Positions 1-12,257 of a stretch of 64,000 nucleotides of DNA are shown in pieces; position 1 is the stretch's first letter; every line of letters starts with the position of its first letter. The notes below the pieces were generated by a model. That model saw only the letters and a list, made by a program, of their open reading frames with translations. It was not told the DNA's origin and searched no databases. The translations under genes and the position numbers were made by a program. The DNA comes from Fratercula arctica (taxonomy: Eukaryota; Chordata; Aves; Charadriiformes; Alcidae). The DNA lies in NCBI GenBank assembly GCA_947846985.1, contig CANTUZ010000025.1, forward strand, positions 15,808,100 through 15,872,099, read 5' to 3'.

Positions 1-2108
1 GTGTAATAGCTTATCTATCTGCAAAATAAAATAGAATTTATTCTGTAAGCCATGCATGTGTGAACCTGGAATTCCTCTGACTTCATGTCTGATTATTAGA
101 TTTTAAGATGTCTAAAAAGGTGCGTGCAGTGGCTGAATCTTTGCTTGTGGCCAAGATGTTCATGACTCTCACTTTGTGGATTCTCTGGTGTCTAATAAGA
201 GTGAGCTACTAACATAACCCTTCCCCTCAGTGACAGTGCTAATTTGTGTTTTGTTGTTTGAGGCTTTATTTTTTTTTCTGTCCTGATGTATGTTCAGCGG
301 AACCATGCAATAATGTAATCAGGAAAGAGTCATAGTTGCATTTTTAATGAAGAATAAGGATAGTATTAGAGTATTTATTGATACTGTTATCAAAAAGCGT
401 CACAATACCACCAAACATAATATATTCGTACCATCAGTGTAAAAGTATTACTTGTATCGGTGGGGAGGGATTAGGTAAGGTATCGGTCTCTGTATTTATC
501 CTCCTTGTTAAATTCTTGTTTCCATCCCATCTGATCTTGCTGTGGCAACAAGTGTAGGCTCCATATTACTAGAAATGAGATTTTTGGCAATCACATGGCT
601 ATAGCATAAGGCTTGCTTTCCTTGTTTTTCATGGGTCCAGCATGCAGGATGGATGTGGGAATGCAGTGAAGGTTACTGACGTATAGTATATAGATACTAC
701 ATTTCAGGAATCCCCTGAACTGAAAGTGATTGAAGTTTAGGAGAGTATTCAGGGTAAATATAATCTTTGCTACTTACATTCGCCCTAAGCACCAGCTATT
801 GGGGAGGGCTGATGAGAGGAACTTTAGCTGGATGGACCTATTCTCTGATCCGGTAGAGCTGCTCTTATTCCTTAAAAATATCTAATAACATTTAGTATCA
901 TGAGTTTCCTGTGACAGGAGAATGGCATCCATCACCATAGGAAATGAGCTGAAGGGAAACCTCAGGATGCTTCATGCCAAACACACACGCAGTAGAGTTG
1001 CGTGCAGTGGGTATATCCAGGATTGCTGAATGCCCCAAAATAAATGGCCCAAGTCCTCTAATCCAATATGTCGACAATAATGTGGTAGAAACAGATGTAT
1101 GCTGGAGATGTGATAGCCCTTCAAAACCCCTTATCTACATCCTCATTTATTTACTGGATTTTGCTTATTCAATGGGAGAGTGTGTTTTTGCGATGTGATG
1201 CAGCAAGGTCCAGCTCTTATCCAATTGCACTATAGCACACAACACGCTTGCACCCGAAAGCACTCAGAATATGAAATAAGACAGGCACAGAGTGGAGAAT
1301 TTAAGCACAGGAAGATTAAGTGACTTGCCCACAACCATCACAGGAGTCTATAGCAGAGACATGGACTAACCCCTGCTTTCTAGCCCTACCTCTTGCTTCA
1401 GTCCATCACTTGCTTTGTTTTCATGTTTTTATCTGGAGATAGATAACTTTCCGGTTCTTCCTTCTCCCCACCCTCTTCCCCCCATTAGCCAATCCAATTA
1501 TAGAAAATCAAATATCTTGCTAGAGACAGCCAAATTCAATTACACAGGTACTTCTGGGTAAATTTTGACAGTGAATAGTTTGCTGGCTTTACCCAGACTT
1601 TTCTCTTTAATAAAACGCTCCCAGTTAGTAAATACATCTTGTTATAAAATAAAACAAAACCCCACATATACATGCAAGCATAGATAAGCAGAGATGTATT
1701 CTTCAGACACTTTCTGGGTATAGATTTTTCAGGTATCTCCCAGGATCTCTATACCACTTTGGATTTGAACTGTTAAATCCTGTCCACCTCCTCATGACTG
1801 GATGGCAGGACAGGAAGTCCTGCCTTTCAAAGTTGGGACTCAAAGGGCAAATACTAAAATTGCATCTGCTCAAAATATGTTCCCCTTTCACCTGGAAAAA
1901 TATAACATTTCATGTACAAATACATTTTAAAAATAAAGTATTTCATCTGAAAGCTGCAATTTTTTATTAAAGAATGTCAGAGCAACACCGGGTGGGAGTT
2001 GGAATGACTCATACTCTCATTTACCTCTGTAGGCTCAACTCTGTCTTTAGGTTGTATCTCTTGTCTCCTCTGCTTTAAAAGGAGCAGTTCCTCACCAGAC
2101 ATGGATCA
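1..2108. other. unique non-coding DNA, no gene recognised
   Basis: No exon, RNA gene or recent transposon is recognisable here. The open frames present are short (74 residues at most) and resemble no known family. One MIR-like core lies at about 1285-1400 and is listed separately. Confidence 0.6.
1285..1400 (+). repeat. MIR/CORE-SINE-like fragment
   Basis: The order of phrases follows the mammal/amniote MIR core: a 'gcacagag' block, 'gattaagtgacttgccc', a degraded 'cacagg' block, then 'gcagagacatggactaac' and a closing 'cagtccatcacttgct'. This was matched by eye to the remembered consensus and is strongly diverged, as expected of an ancient SINE shared among amniotes. It could also be an L2-related tail. 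Confidence 0.5.
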
Positions 2109-2955
2109 CGGAATCACAGAATTTCAGAGTTGGAAGGGACCTCTAGAGATCATCTAGTCCAACTTCCCTGCTAAAGCAGGATTGCCTAGAGCACATTACT
2201 CAGGACTGCATCCAGGCGGGTCTTGAAAGTCTCCAGAGAAGGGGACTCCACAACCTCCCTGGGCAGCCTGTTCCAGTGCTCTGTCACCCTCACCATAAAG
2301 AAGTTTTTTCTCATATTTGATCGTAACTTCCTGTGTTCCAGCTTGTGCCCGTTACCCCTCATCCTGTTACTGGGAACCACTGAAAAGAGTCTGGCTCCAT
2401 CCTCCTTAAACCCACCCTTTAGACACTTGTAAACATTAACAAGGTCTCCCCTCAGCCTTCTCTTCTCCAGGCTAAAGAGTCCCAGCTCTCTCAGCCTTTC
2501 CTCATAAGGGAGATGCTCCAGTCCCTCAATCATCTTTGTTGCCCTACGCTGGACTCTCTCCAGCAGTTCCCTGTCTCTCTTGAACTGGGGAGCCCAGAAC
2601 TGGACACAGTATTCCAGTTGTGGCCTCACCAGTGCAGAGTAGAGGGGGAGAATGACCTCCCTTGACCTGCTGGCCACACTCTTCCCTATGCAGCCCAGAA
2701 TTCCATTGGCCTTCTCGGCAACGAGGGCACATTGCTTGCTCATGGATAATTTACTGTCTACCAAGACCCACAGATCCTTTTCTTCAGAACTGCTTTCCAG
2801 CAGGTCCACCCCTAACCTATATTGGTGCCTGACATTCTTCCTCCCCAGGTGCAGGACCCTACACTTGTCCTTGTTGAACCTCATTAGGTTCTTCTCTGCC
2901 CAGCTCTCCAGCCTGTCTAGGTCATGCTGGATGGCAGCACGGCCCTCTGGGGTAT
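2109..2955 (-). mobile_element. CR1 LINE, 5'-truncated, minus strand
   Basis: The plus-strand start (2109-2200) is the reverse complement of a CR1 3' end: two imperfect 'gaatcacagaat'-type units, then the 'gttggaagggacct' block and 'atctagtccaac'. The body encodes the C-terminal part of CR1 ORF2. Homology stops near 2955, just upstream of the codons for the RT palm, so only the last 850 bp or so were inserted. This is the normal outcome of incomplete target-primed reverse transcription. No target-site duplication was seen, which is usual for CR1. Confidence 0.93.
2186..2884 (-). pseudogene. CR1 ORF2 C-terminal fragment (after the RT palm)
   Basis: An open stretch of 232 codons matches the region after the RT catalytic motif. 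It starts at the '[15 protein letters not shown]' block, passes through 'LGVLVD'-type, '[15 protein letters not shown]' and '[10 protein letters not shown]' blocks, and ends in the '[13 protein letters not shown]...TFKTRLD' tail that closes CR1 ORF2. The RT palm motif and the endonuclease are absent through 5' truncation, so the product would not be active. The reading frame is unbroken over its length, suggesting moderate age. The closest relative in this window is the 12215-13289 copy, with the same '[14 protein letters not shown]' subfamily wording. Confidence 0.9.
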
Positions 2956-5826
2956 CACTACCCGCAGAGGAGAAAGGAGACCTCTGTCAATTGCCCTCTA
3001 ACTCATGGAACCACATGAGAACAGACATTTATTGCAATATTTGGGCTCTTCTGTAAAAACTCTGGGCTGCAAAACCAAAATAATATTTTCTTTAGGAGCC
3101 AAATTGTTGTTTATAAGTTTTTATAGATAACCAAATTAATGGCTGGACAAATTAAAGGGCATACCACAATAATAGAGTGAAAGAACCAAAAATATAGTAC
3201 CTCAAAGAACAGTATCTCATATAATTGCTTTAGAGATCCCTGCACCAATAATCAAATCTACACGCACACTTCACAGATTTTGGGAAATGCAAACTGGCAA
3301 CATTGGCCAAACTAACAAAACCTCCACTGTCTGGCAGTTATAAGATATTGCCTAAAAAATGTTTTGTTGTGTCTTTAAACCTTGTGAAGCTTCATGCAGA
3401 AAAATACTACCAGTATCCTCTCTCCCTGAGCCCTGTGGTTGTATTCTTGACCTTACACAAGTCATCCAGTACAATGAAACACTGGTTTGGCATTTGAAAT
3501 GAGGCAGAGTTGATATCTCTCCTTATTCTCTTGGACAATACTTCTTCCTCTCCCTCTCAGTAAAACCTTGTATTATTCAAATGAGATATAAAGACAGTGG
3601 CCCAGCCAAGAAACATGCACTTAGTATATCTAAAATACAGAATGCTAACCATGTCCCCCAGACTTGTTTCATAAAGGAAATGGATGCTAAATGTGAAAAG
3701 TGAAAATACATGGAAGGGTATTTTTCAGGCTGCTTTAATGATTACAGACAGATAACACGAAATCGGTCATCTCTGATTTCAGTGACTGAAGCCATTCTTC
3801 TCCCTTGTTTCTTCAAGGCTGGGCAGAGCTGCTGTGAGCTGTTATATAGGTTTTTCAGTCCTGCCTGAGCAAAAGCTGCAGTTGAGGGTTTTTTTAAAAA
3901 ATGTTGGTCCTAGTCTATGAAACCAAAATTTTGACAGTTTAGGAGGAGGAGGGGAAGGGCGAGAATGGGATTAAACTTCTATTAGGTAGCAAGAACATCC
4001 ATATTTGCAACTGTGAGGATTAAAAGAAAATAAACTCCAGAGCTTCAGAGTGGATAAATGCTTTCTTGCTTCAGTGCCTAAACCAACTTCTAATTAATGG
4101 GGTTTAGGAAGACATTGTCCTTATGTTATCCCTATAGCTGCCCACTGAAGGGTGCCCTGACTGTTGCAGAGGAGCAGATGGCATTGACCACTGCCTGAGA
4201 CAGGCTATTGAACTAAGACTGACTGTTGATCTGGTCCACTATGTCCGTGCTTTATTAATCTAATCTAATCTCATCTAATATAACCCTAACACATTTTTCT
4301 TGTGTGTCTCAAAAACTCCCAGGTATATAGATAAAATCTTTTTTAATAAACTCCTCAATCCCATTTGAAAGTGGCCTTCTGGTTTGAGACATCCTCCCAC
4401 CTTATCAATCCCGCTATGAAATCTTCACCCCAAACAGTAATGTCATCCGTTACAGGCATGACATTCCCAATCAGGACAGCTGGCTGTCCAATGGAGGAAT
4501 CAATTGCAAACACTTCAATTTGGGAGGAAACCCTCTGACGGGGTGGGGGCCAAAAGGGGGTGGTTTGTCCAGGAAAGGTGCAGTGTGACACACAAGCGTG
4601 TTTCAACGTTATAGAGTCAAGAAGAGCCATCTGTGACAAGCTGTTTGAGGACACTGCAGACTGTAGTGTCCTGTCTCCTTGGACACAAGATATAGAGGAG
4701 AGTCTGTGACTCGTACAGCCGGGTATAAATCATGTCATGATTTTTTTTTTTTTCTCCCACCAGTCAAACAGTTAGTGTTTTAAAGAAGACTTTGTCATAT
4801 TTAGTAGTGCTGTCAACCTTGCAGTTTTGCTGTCCTGTTAATAAGAAATCCAAAATGACACTATTAACCACTCTTCTACCAGAGCTGAGCAAAGCCAGCC
4901 AGTATAGAGTCTTACCCAAGGTGGGATGAAAGCCTTCATGGTGCAAAAATGATAAGCTAAAGTCACCCCTAGGGTAACTACAAGAGATTTGGGAAGCCAC
5001 TGTACCACCTACCTTGACAGCAGCAGTTACAGGGGTGTGAATTTTAACCCTTGTGAGCTAATATGGATGCTGAGGCAAACACAGGTTGAAGCCCTTCTCA
5101 AAATAAGCCATTTATATTCTATATATTGCTGCTGCTTTTTTTTTTTTTCCTCTGGGTGCCATCACTGTGTGAAGATTCACAGAGCTGACAGGAAATATAC
5201 TCTCAAAACCGATCAAGAAAAGCCTCGAGGAACTTGATAGATAAAATTGTACTTATTTTTCCCCACTGCTGAAAGGTTTACTCTGCAATAAAAGGTATGG
5301 CAGGAGTTTGGACAGACAAGTCCAAACTAATGCCAAACTCCTGCCAGAACAACTAAGTGATCTGCATAGTCAGAATCTACTTCCCATTTTGTGAGAAATG
5401 ACTGCCCTAACAGATAACTTGGCTTTAATATTTGCTTTTAAGAAGCTATAGCAATGAGATGGTGGGTGTTTGCCCTGTGCTACAGTCAGTTTCTATTGTG
5501 CTTGCATTTTCACCTTGTTCATCATGCCATCTTGCAATAGAGAAAAAAGGAAAAATAAAAAATCCCTCTCTGTCCAGATGGTCCAAAAAACAACTCACAG
5601 CTTGTTGGAGTCAAAAGGGTTGGGGCTGTTGTTTTTGCTAAGCCATTCACTGTCAAACAGATTCCTCTCTTTCAAACTCTTCTGCTTCAGTCTTTTGTTG
5701 CAGGTGATTTGATCTTACATGGAAAAAAAAAGTGTCTGTTGAGAGATAAGGATGTTTTGGGAATCACAAGCACTTAAACAACTGGTTTACACTTTGAGAG
5801 TCACAAGCACATAAACAACTGAGTTT
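2956..5826. other. unique non-coding DNA
   Basis: No exon or transposon is recognised. A short (TAATC)n run lies at 4256-4280, poly-T runs near 4740 and 5127, nested inverted repeats at 5298-5346, and a 22-bp direct repeat (5763-5784 and 5800-5821) just upstream of CR1 copy A. Confidence 0.55.
5298..5346. repeat. nested, mutually exclusive inverted repeats
   Basis: The outer arms 'tggcaggagtttgg' (5298-5311) and 'ccaaactcctgcca' (5333-5346) are perfect complements. An inner pair 'agtttggac' (5305-5313) and 'gtccaaact' (5320-5328) shares the left arm, so the two stems cannot form together. No function is known. Confidence 0.6.
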
Positions 5827-8645
5827 TTTGACAATGGGATGGCCTACACAGCACCAGGCTTGTTGGCGTCGGACAGGGCTCATCTTTCTGAAAGGGGGAA
5901 GAGGGTGTTTGCTCATGAGCTAGCGAGACTCATTGACCGGGCTTTAAACTAGGCTTGTTGGGGGAGGGGGATGCTACCCAACTTGATCGTGACAAGCCAA
6001 GGGAGGATGCTCCAAGGTCTGAGGGGTGGGTCACTACTGAAGGCCCTCAACCGGTTGCTCCGAGATGTGCTGGGTATGCTGCAGCACACTCGAAGTCCTA
6101 TGGAGATGAGCCAGGGGCTCCTGAGGAGATAGGAACCAGGGAGTCACAAATAAAACAACACAGAGGAAGACCACCTGAAGAGCAGCATGAAGGAAAAGCA
6201 GCCACTCCAGCCAGTGAGACAGCATCATTGGGCGCTCAACTGAAATGCCTTTACGCAAATACACGCAGCATGGGAAACAAGCAAGAGGAGTTGGAGATGT
6301 GCACACGCCTCCAGGGCTATGATCTTATTGGCATCACAGAGACCTGGTGGGATGGCTCTTATGATTGGAGTGTTGGAATGGAGGGATACCGACTCTTCAG
6401 GAAGGACAGGCTGGGGAGACGAGGAGGGGGTGTTGCCCTCTATGTCAATGACCAGCTGGAGTCCATGGAGCTCCACCTGGGGATGGATGAAGACCCAACG
6501 GAGAGCTTATGGGTCGAGATTAAAGGGAACGCAGGGGCAGGGAACATTACGGTAGGGGTCTGCTACAGGCCACCTGACCAGGACGACAGAGCGGATGAGG
6601 ACCCCAATATCTGTTGGAAGGACAACACAGCGGGGCACAAGAAATCCAGGAAGTTCTTGGAATGTGTCAATGACAACTTTCTCCTTCAAATGGTAGAGGA
6701 GCCAACAAGGAGAGGAACTATGCTGGACCTTGTCCTTACCAACAAGGAGGGGCTGGTGGGGAATGTCAAGCTCAAGGGTAGCCTTGGCTGCAGTGATCAT
6801 GAAATGGTAGAGTTCAAGATTCTTAGGGCAGCGAGGAGGGCACGCAGTAAGCTCACTACCCTGGACTTCAAGAGAGCAGGCTTTGGCCTCTTGAGGGACC
6901 TGCTTGGCAGGGTAACATGGGAAAAAGCACTGGAGGGAAGAGGGGCCCAAGAGAGCTGGTTAGTATTCAAGGATCACCTCCTCCAAGCTCAGAAGCGCTG
7001 TATCCCAAGAATGAAGAAATCAGGCAAAAATGCCAGGAGGTCTGTGTGGATGAACAAGGAGCTCCTGGACAAGCTCAAAAGCAAAAAGGAGGCCTACAGA
7101 AGGTGGAAGCAAGGACGGGTTGACTGGGTGGAATATAGCGAAACTGTCTGAGTGACCAGGAACCAGGTTAGGCAAGCTAAAGCCCAGATAGAATTAAATC
7201 TGGTAACGGACATCAAGGATAACAAGAAAAACTTCTATGTGTACATCAGAGATAAAGGCAAGACTAGGAAAGATGGGGACCCTCTCCGGAAGGAAACAGG
7301 AGACCTGGTCACCCAGGATATGGAGAAGGCTGAGGTGCTGAATGACTTTTTCGCCTGGGTCTTCACTGGCAAGGGCTCCAACCACACCACTCAAGTTGCA
7401 GAAGGCAAAGGCAGGGTCTATGAGAATGAAGAACCGCCCACTGTAGGAGAAAATCAGGTTCGGGACCATCTGAGGAACCTGAAGGTGCATAAGTCCATGG
7501 GAATGGATGAAATCCATCCACGGGTCCTGAGGGAACTGGCAGATGAAGTCACTAAGCCGCTTTCCATTATATTTGAAAAGTCGTGGCAGTCTGGTGAAGT
7601 TCCCACTGACTGGAAAAGGGGAAACCCCCATTTTCGAAAAGGGCAAAAATGATGACCCAGGGAACTACAGACCAGTCAGTCCCACCTCTGTGTCTGGCAA
7701 GATCATGGAGCAGATCCTCCTGGAATCTCTGCTAAGGCACATGGAAAATAAGGAGGTGATTGGTGACAGCCAACATGGCTTCACCAAAGGCCAATCATGC
7801 CTGACAAATTTGGTGGCCTTCTACGATGTTGCCACAGCATTGGTAGATAAGGGGAGAGCAACCAACATCATCTACCTGGACTTATGCAAAGCGTTTGACA
7901 CTGTCCCGCATGACATCCAGGTCTCTAAATTGGAAAAGCATGGATTTGATGGATGGACCACTCGGTGGATAAGGAACTGGCTAGATGGGTGCTCTGAAAG
8001 GGTTGCAGTCAATGGTTCAAAGTCCAAGTGGAAACCAGTGACGAATGGCGTTCCTCAGGGGTCGGTACTGGGACCACTGCTGTTTAACATCTTTGTCAGT
8101 GACATGGACGGTGGGATTGAGTGCACCCTCAGCAAGTTTGCCGACGACACCAAGCTGTGTGGCACAGTCGACACACTGGAGGGAAGGGATGCCATCCAGA
8201 GGGACCTGGACAGGCTTGAGAGGTGGGCCTGTGTGAACCTCATGAAGTTCAACTGGGCCAAGTGCAAGGTCCTGCACCTGGGTCATGGCAATCCCAGGCA
8301 CAAATACAGGTTGGGTGGAGAATGGCTTGAGAGCAGCCCTGAGGAGAAGGACTTGGGGGTGCTGGTGGACGAGAAGCTCAACATGAGCCGACAATGCGCA
8401 CTCGCAGCCCAGAAAGCCAACCGCATTGTGGACTGCATCAAAAGAAGCATGGCCAGCAGGTCAAGGGAGGTGATTCTGCCCCTCTACTCTGCTCTCATGA
8501 GACCCCACCTGGAGTACTGTGTCCAGCTCTGGAGTCCTCAGCACAAGAAGGACATGGACCTGTTGGAGGGGGTCCAGAGGAGGGCCATGAAGATGATCAG
8601 AGGGCTGGAGCACCTCTGCTATGAGGACAGGCTGAGAGAGTTGGT
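5827..8645 (+). mobile_element. CR1 LINE copy A, long but 3'-truncated
   Basis: This copy starts in the region just before ORF2 (from about 5827) and runs through endonuclease, linker and RT domains. Homology to copy B (40821-42925, minus) stops abruptly at about 8645, within the codons 'RLRELG'. The last 380 bp of the element, including the CR1 3' terminal repeats, are missing. ORF1 is also absent. CR1 normally loses its 5' end, not its 3' end, so a later deletion, rearrangement or assembly join at 8645 is likely. Private damage compared with copy B: a 66-bp deletion near 6599, a TGA at 7149-7151 and a 5-bp deletion near 7627. Confidence 0.93.
5955..7652 (+). pseudogene. CR1 ORF2 first part: AP-like endonuclease and linker, broken
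   Basis: An APE-type endonuclease domain can be read from about 6237 on. Visible landmarks in order are 'YANTRSM' (catalytic Asn), 'ITETWWD' (catalytic Glu), 'YRPP', 'MLDLVLTN' and 'CSDHEMVEF' (the SDH motif of the active site). The 'GDFNH' catalytic block present in copy B is absent here because of a 66-bp, frame-keeping deletion at about 6599. A single TGA at 7149-7151 interrupts an otherwise continuous frame. The following part (7152-7652) is the basic linker 'AKAQIELNL...DNKKNFY' leading into RT. At about 7627 a 5-bp deletion shifts the frame relative to copy B, and translation ends at 7652. The apparent start at 5955 is a TTG and not a real initiator. Confidence 0.9.
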
Positions 8646-8649
8646 GTGA
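7543..8649 (+). pseudogene. CR1 ORF2 second part: reverse transcriptase, C-terminus lost
   Basis: This non-LTR reverse transcriptase domain is in the +1 frame relative to the preceding part. Motifs in order are 'DPGNYRPVS' (RT1), '[12 protein letters not shown]', '[12 protein letters not shown]' (first catalytic Asp region), '[16 protein letters not shown]' and 'FADDTKL' (catalytic DD pair near nt 8142), followed by the thumb region '[15 protein letters not shown]'. The frame is open for 368 codons but stops at 8647-8649 in non-CR1 sequence, because the element is cut at about 8645. Roughly 95 C-terminal residues present in copy B are missing. Over about 330 aligned residues it differs from copy B at about seven positions (by eye). 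Confidence 0.92.
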
Positions 8650-9224
8650 GATCTGGTTCCAAAATAGATTGTCCTCCCAGTAGTTTGATGAATAAAGGGG
8701 TGAAAAAGAAAAGAACGGTTTCCCCTTTGCGAAAACACGGAGCAACTCACAGTATCAATAATAGGTACATGAAAGGGAGAGATTGAATTTTTGCTAGTAT
8801 TCAGGTAATGTTTGATCTAGCATTCACTGAAGGCAGCAGGATTCTTTCCATTCCCTCCCTTGTCCAATTGCAGCATCATTAGCCACATTACCTCTAACTG
8901 TTGGGCATCTGCATCTAGTATTGTCCTCTCAATTGCAGCAAAGAAAAATAGAAAATTAGAGAACTCAGCTTTCCACATCCGCACCTGAGGAAGGGGACTG
9001 AGTGAAATTTCCACCTCACTCACCCAGTTACCTTCATGCCCAGATGCACAAGGTTTTGAGCACCTTTCCTTCAGTTTGGGAAGTATTATTTGTTGCACAG
9101 CGATTACCAGGTGATGTTGTGAATGGTAGACCTTCATAAGCATGTTGTTCCTGAAGCTGTAACCTTTGCATTTCCTGTCTTTTTGCTGCTTTCACCTGCA
9201 ACATTAACATTGCATCAACATAGG

Positions 9225-9345
9225 GATGGGGTGTTTAATATGGGTATGTGGTTGTTTGCAAATCTGTTTGCAAAGCAGTTTGGGATCTTTCTGGATGAAA
9301 AGTACTATACAAATGTCAGTCATTATTACTATCATTATTATCATT
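9225..9345 (+). repeat. L2/CORE-SINE-type 3' end fragment
   Basis: 'gcaaagcagtttgggatctttctggatgaaaag', then a 'tactatacaaatg' block and an ATT-rich tail ('attattactatcattattatc'). This matches the characteristic 3' end shared by L2 LINEs and CORE-SINEs (GCTTTGGGATC...GATGAAAGGYGCTATATAAATG...TTATTATT). The match is by eye and the copy is old. Confidence 0.6.
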
Positions 9346-11374
9346 ATAAGTTCACAAGGAGACAAACAGCTGCATTAGAATAACACTGGGGGTAGATGTT
9401 TTCAAAGCCACAATGGAGATTTGCACTGTATATGAGTGCCATAAATACACAGTTAGTGGCAGTCCTAATGGATTACTCAGCATGGAGTGCTTTGGCCTTG
9501 GGCAAAGGAAGGGTAGTTTCAGAACTACAACTCCAGTCCTTAAACCAGTGTATTTAGGTACTGCCAGATAATTTCATCATCCTCCTTTCCTTCTGTGAAG
9601 CATGATTCATATCAGGGCATGTGGTGGGGAATGCTGGGGAAAGTGATGGGAGGAAGATTTGTGGAAGCACTGGAAGGCTGCAGCTGGATCAGGATTTGCA
9701 GCAGGTTTTGACCCTGTTGCATGGCATGCGTATTCCAGGATAGCACTGGAGATGCTCACCTTCTCCATAATTCTCTGCAAATTCATCACAGGGCAAAACC
9801 TTTCCTCTGGGTAGGTGAAAAAAGGAAATCGAGAAGGAGTCTCCCCAGCATTTGGAGAGATGGGGTGTGTGTCAGAATAGACAATCATTTGTTGGCCTCT
9901 CAGAAAGAGGTTATATACATTACCATTATACATTACCAATCTTCTGTGTTAGAGCCTCCTGTCCCCACCACTGTTGTACAAGGGATTACTGCCCTTCTCA
10001 TCTGTACCAACAAAATTGCTTGCTTGGATGAACTTTAAATCAAATACATTGCTGATGACATCTTTATTTAGGATTGGGGTTTTGGGGGGCATGGGGTTTT
10101 GTTTGTTTTAATTATTAAAAAAAATATTTTTTTTTTACAATGGATCATTGCACAAACAGTTAAGTTGAAACCTTTTCTGAGGGCTCTGTGATGGAAGGAT
10201 TTCTGTTGTGGAACCATGCCCCAAGTTATGCATAGAAATATATCCCTGAATTGCAAGTACCTCTGTAGATGGCACAGTTTTTGCTTTTAATATTGCAATT
10301 TCATGCCACATTCTTTCTTTCTCGTGGCAAAGCTAAAAGACGAGAGTTTGGCTCAAATCAGACATGACATTTTAAAACATAATTATGAAGTAATTGACTG
10401 AAACCAGAAATTATTGTTAGGAGGTTGCACAGCTGAAGTGGAAATGACTGTAAAGCTTACCTACATACCTACCTGGATATACATGGATCCAGGGCTCATT
10501 TTATGACATAATAGTCTGTAATGCTATACCAGAACTGATTTTGGTAACAGTAAACAGAAACAGCTATTGTCCTAGCCATATGTGTTAGTATTCAGGCACC
10601 TAGTTCCAAACAAAATTAACCCTCGATCTGGATTTTAAACCACCTAATTTTAGTCCAGTTTCTTAAGAAACAGGATTTATGCAGTCAGCCTCTTTGTGTT
10701 CCTGTCCTTTGTTCCTCCTCCTCAGGAACACTGAAATTTGGCTGATCTGTGGCATATTTGGGGTCTCTGTTTAGGTCTTGGATTTTGAAGTCGGTGGAAC
10801 TAAAGCAGCATGAAATTTGGCCCTTCTGAGTGACTTGGCTTGCTGCTTAGTTTAAAGGAGAGACAGATCATGTTATATTCTATGTGCTAATGAAAAGGCA
10901 GATGCTACCAAGAAGATCCTGCTGCTTTGTTGGACAGGAGCATCCCAGACTACATTCCTCATAGTCTACTCTGAAGTAAGACAACTTGGGGCAAGTGATG
11001 CCCACGGCATTAGCCACATTGAAGAAAATCAAGGCTAAACTGATGGCATGCACCCATTTCCTCTGTTTACCGGGAAATTCCTGCCATTTTCACTAAATCA
11101 GGAAAGATTAAGATGCACATGGATACCATACAGTCAAAAGAAGGGGAAAGAACAAAGTAACTTTTGCTCTTGTTATTTTTTGTGATAGCCCACCTGTCCA
11201 TATGCTTTTGTCTTATAATTAGGGTCAAAGCCACTTGAGACAGGAATTCTCTTTTCTTTGTTTTCTTTACAGTGCTGATTATAAAGATATTTTGGTTTAT
11301 GTCTGGAGCTCTATGTGCTATTTTTTTTAACTTTTTTATTACATAAAGCTTTATTTTTTTAATTAGGCTCAATT

Positions 11375-11430
11375 AATCCTCTGTCCCTTAGTTTTCCAAT
11401 CTGTATGATAGAGCTAATAAATGTCTCCCA
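11375..11430 (-). repeat. MIR-like fragment, minus orientation
   Basis: 'cctctgtcccttagttttccaatctgtatgatagagctaataaatg' resembles the reverse complement of the MIR core end ('...cctcagtttcctcatctgtaaaatggggataata'). It is short and diverged, so confidence is limited. Confidence 0.4.
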
Positions 11431-12257
11431 CTTACAGAACTGCTATTCAAAATCAACATTTGTACCACTACTTTGCAAAGAGAAAAGCCCTTTGTAAGTG
11501 CAAAGCAATTATTGAAGATGCATTTACAGATGTATGATGATAGACAACTGTACACAAAAATCCATCTGCAAATCCTAAATGCAACTATTTAACAATAGCA
11601 TACTTCTTTAGTAAACTTTCTGGATTAAGGGACCAAAAGGGATTTGGATTTGAAATGGATTAAGCCCATCCAAGGTTCCTATTGGCCATGTATTTCCAAT
11701 ATCATCCCACTATCATTACTGTATTTTCATGTTCAGCTTGAAAAACAACATTCGTTTTCCCATTTCTTCAAAGATTCCTGGACCCAAAAGTCATTGATTA
11801 CAATTCAGATCTTGAGGAACTGGAGGATGCATGTGGGGTTTTTTTTGCAGTGGAATTTTTTGCTGGGGAAAAGAGGTGGCAAAGGATGTTTCTGACAAAT
11901 AGATGCCAATTTAATGCTGCTACGTACACTATTCCTACTCTCCCCTGCAGGGGCTTCCTTTTACAGTCTCACAATGTGTTAGTTTCCGGAGGCTATGCCT
12001 TTGATTATTTCAAAGTTGACAGCATTTCAAAGAGTCAGCAACCCTGTTTTAAACTAAACTGTGGTGACTGGTTGAAAAAGACAGCCTGAAGGCCTCCTGA
12101 TCCAGGAAGCCACTTACACATATGACATCTTCCCCATACCCTCTCTTCTTCACATCCACTCAATACCAGTTTCTACCATGATAGTACCCTCGGGAAATCA
12201 AACAATTAATAATGGCTCATAGGGAAGCTTAGGAAGTGTGGGTTAGATGAATGGACA

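Larger units (their letters stand above)
8646..12214. other. unique DNA with ancient repeat scraps
   Basis: No host exon is recognised. Contains an L2/MIR-type 3' end at about 9225-9345 and a MIR-like fragment at about 11375-11430 (both listed), and a T/G-rich low-complexity stretch at about 10068-10140. Open frames here are at most 110 codons and resemble nothing known. Confidence 0.5.

Noticed and set aside
4256..4280. (TAATC)n run considered as interstitial telomere repeat
   Set aside because: The vertebrate telomere unit is TTAGGG/CCCTAA; this does not match and is just a short simple repeat.
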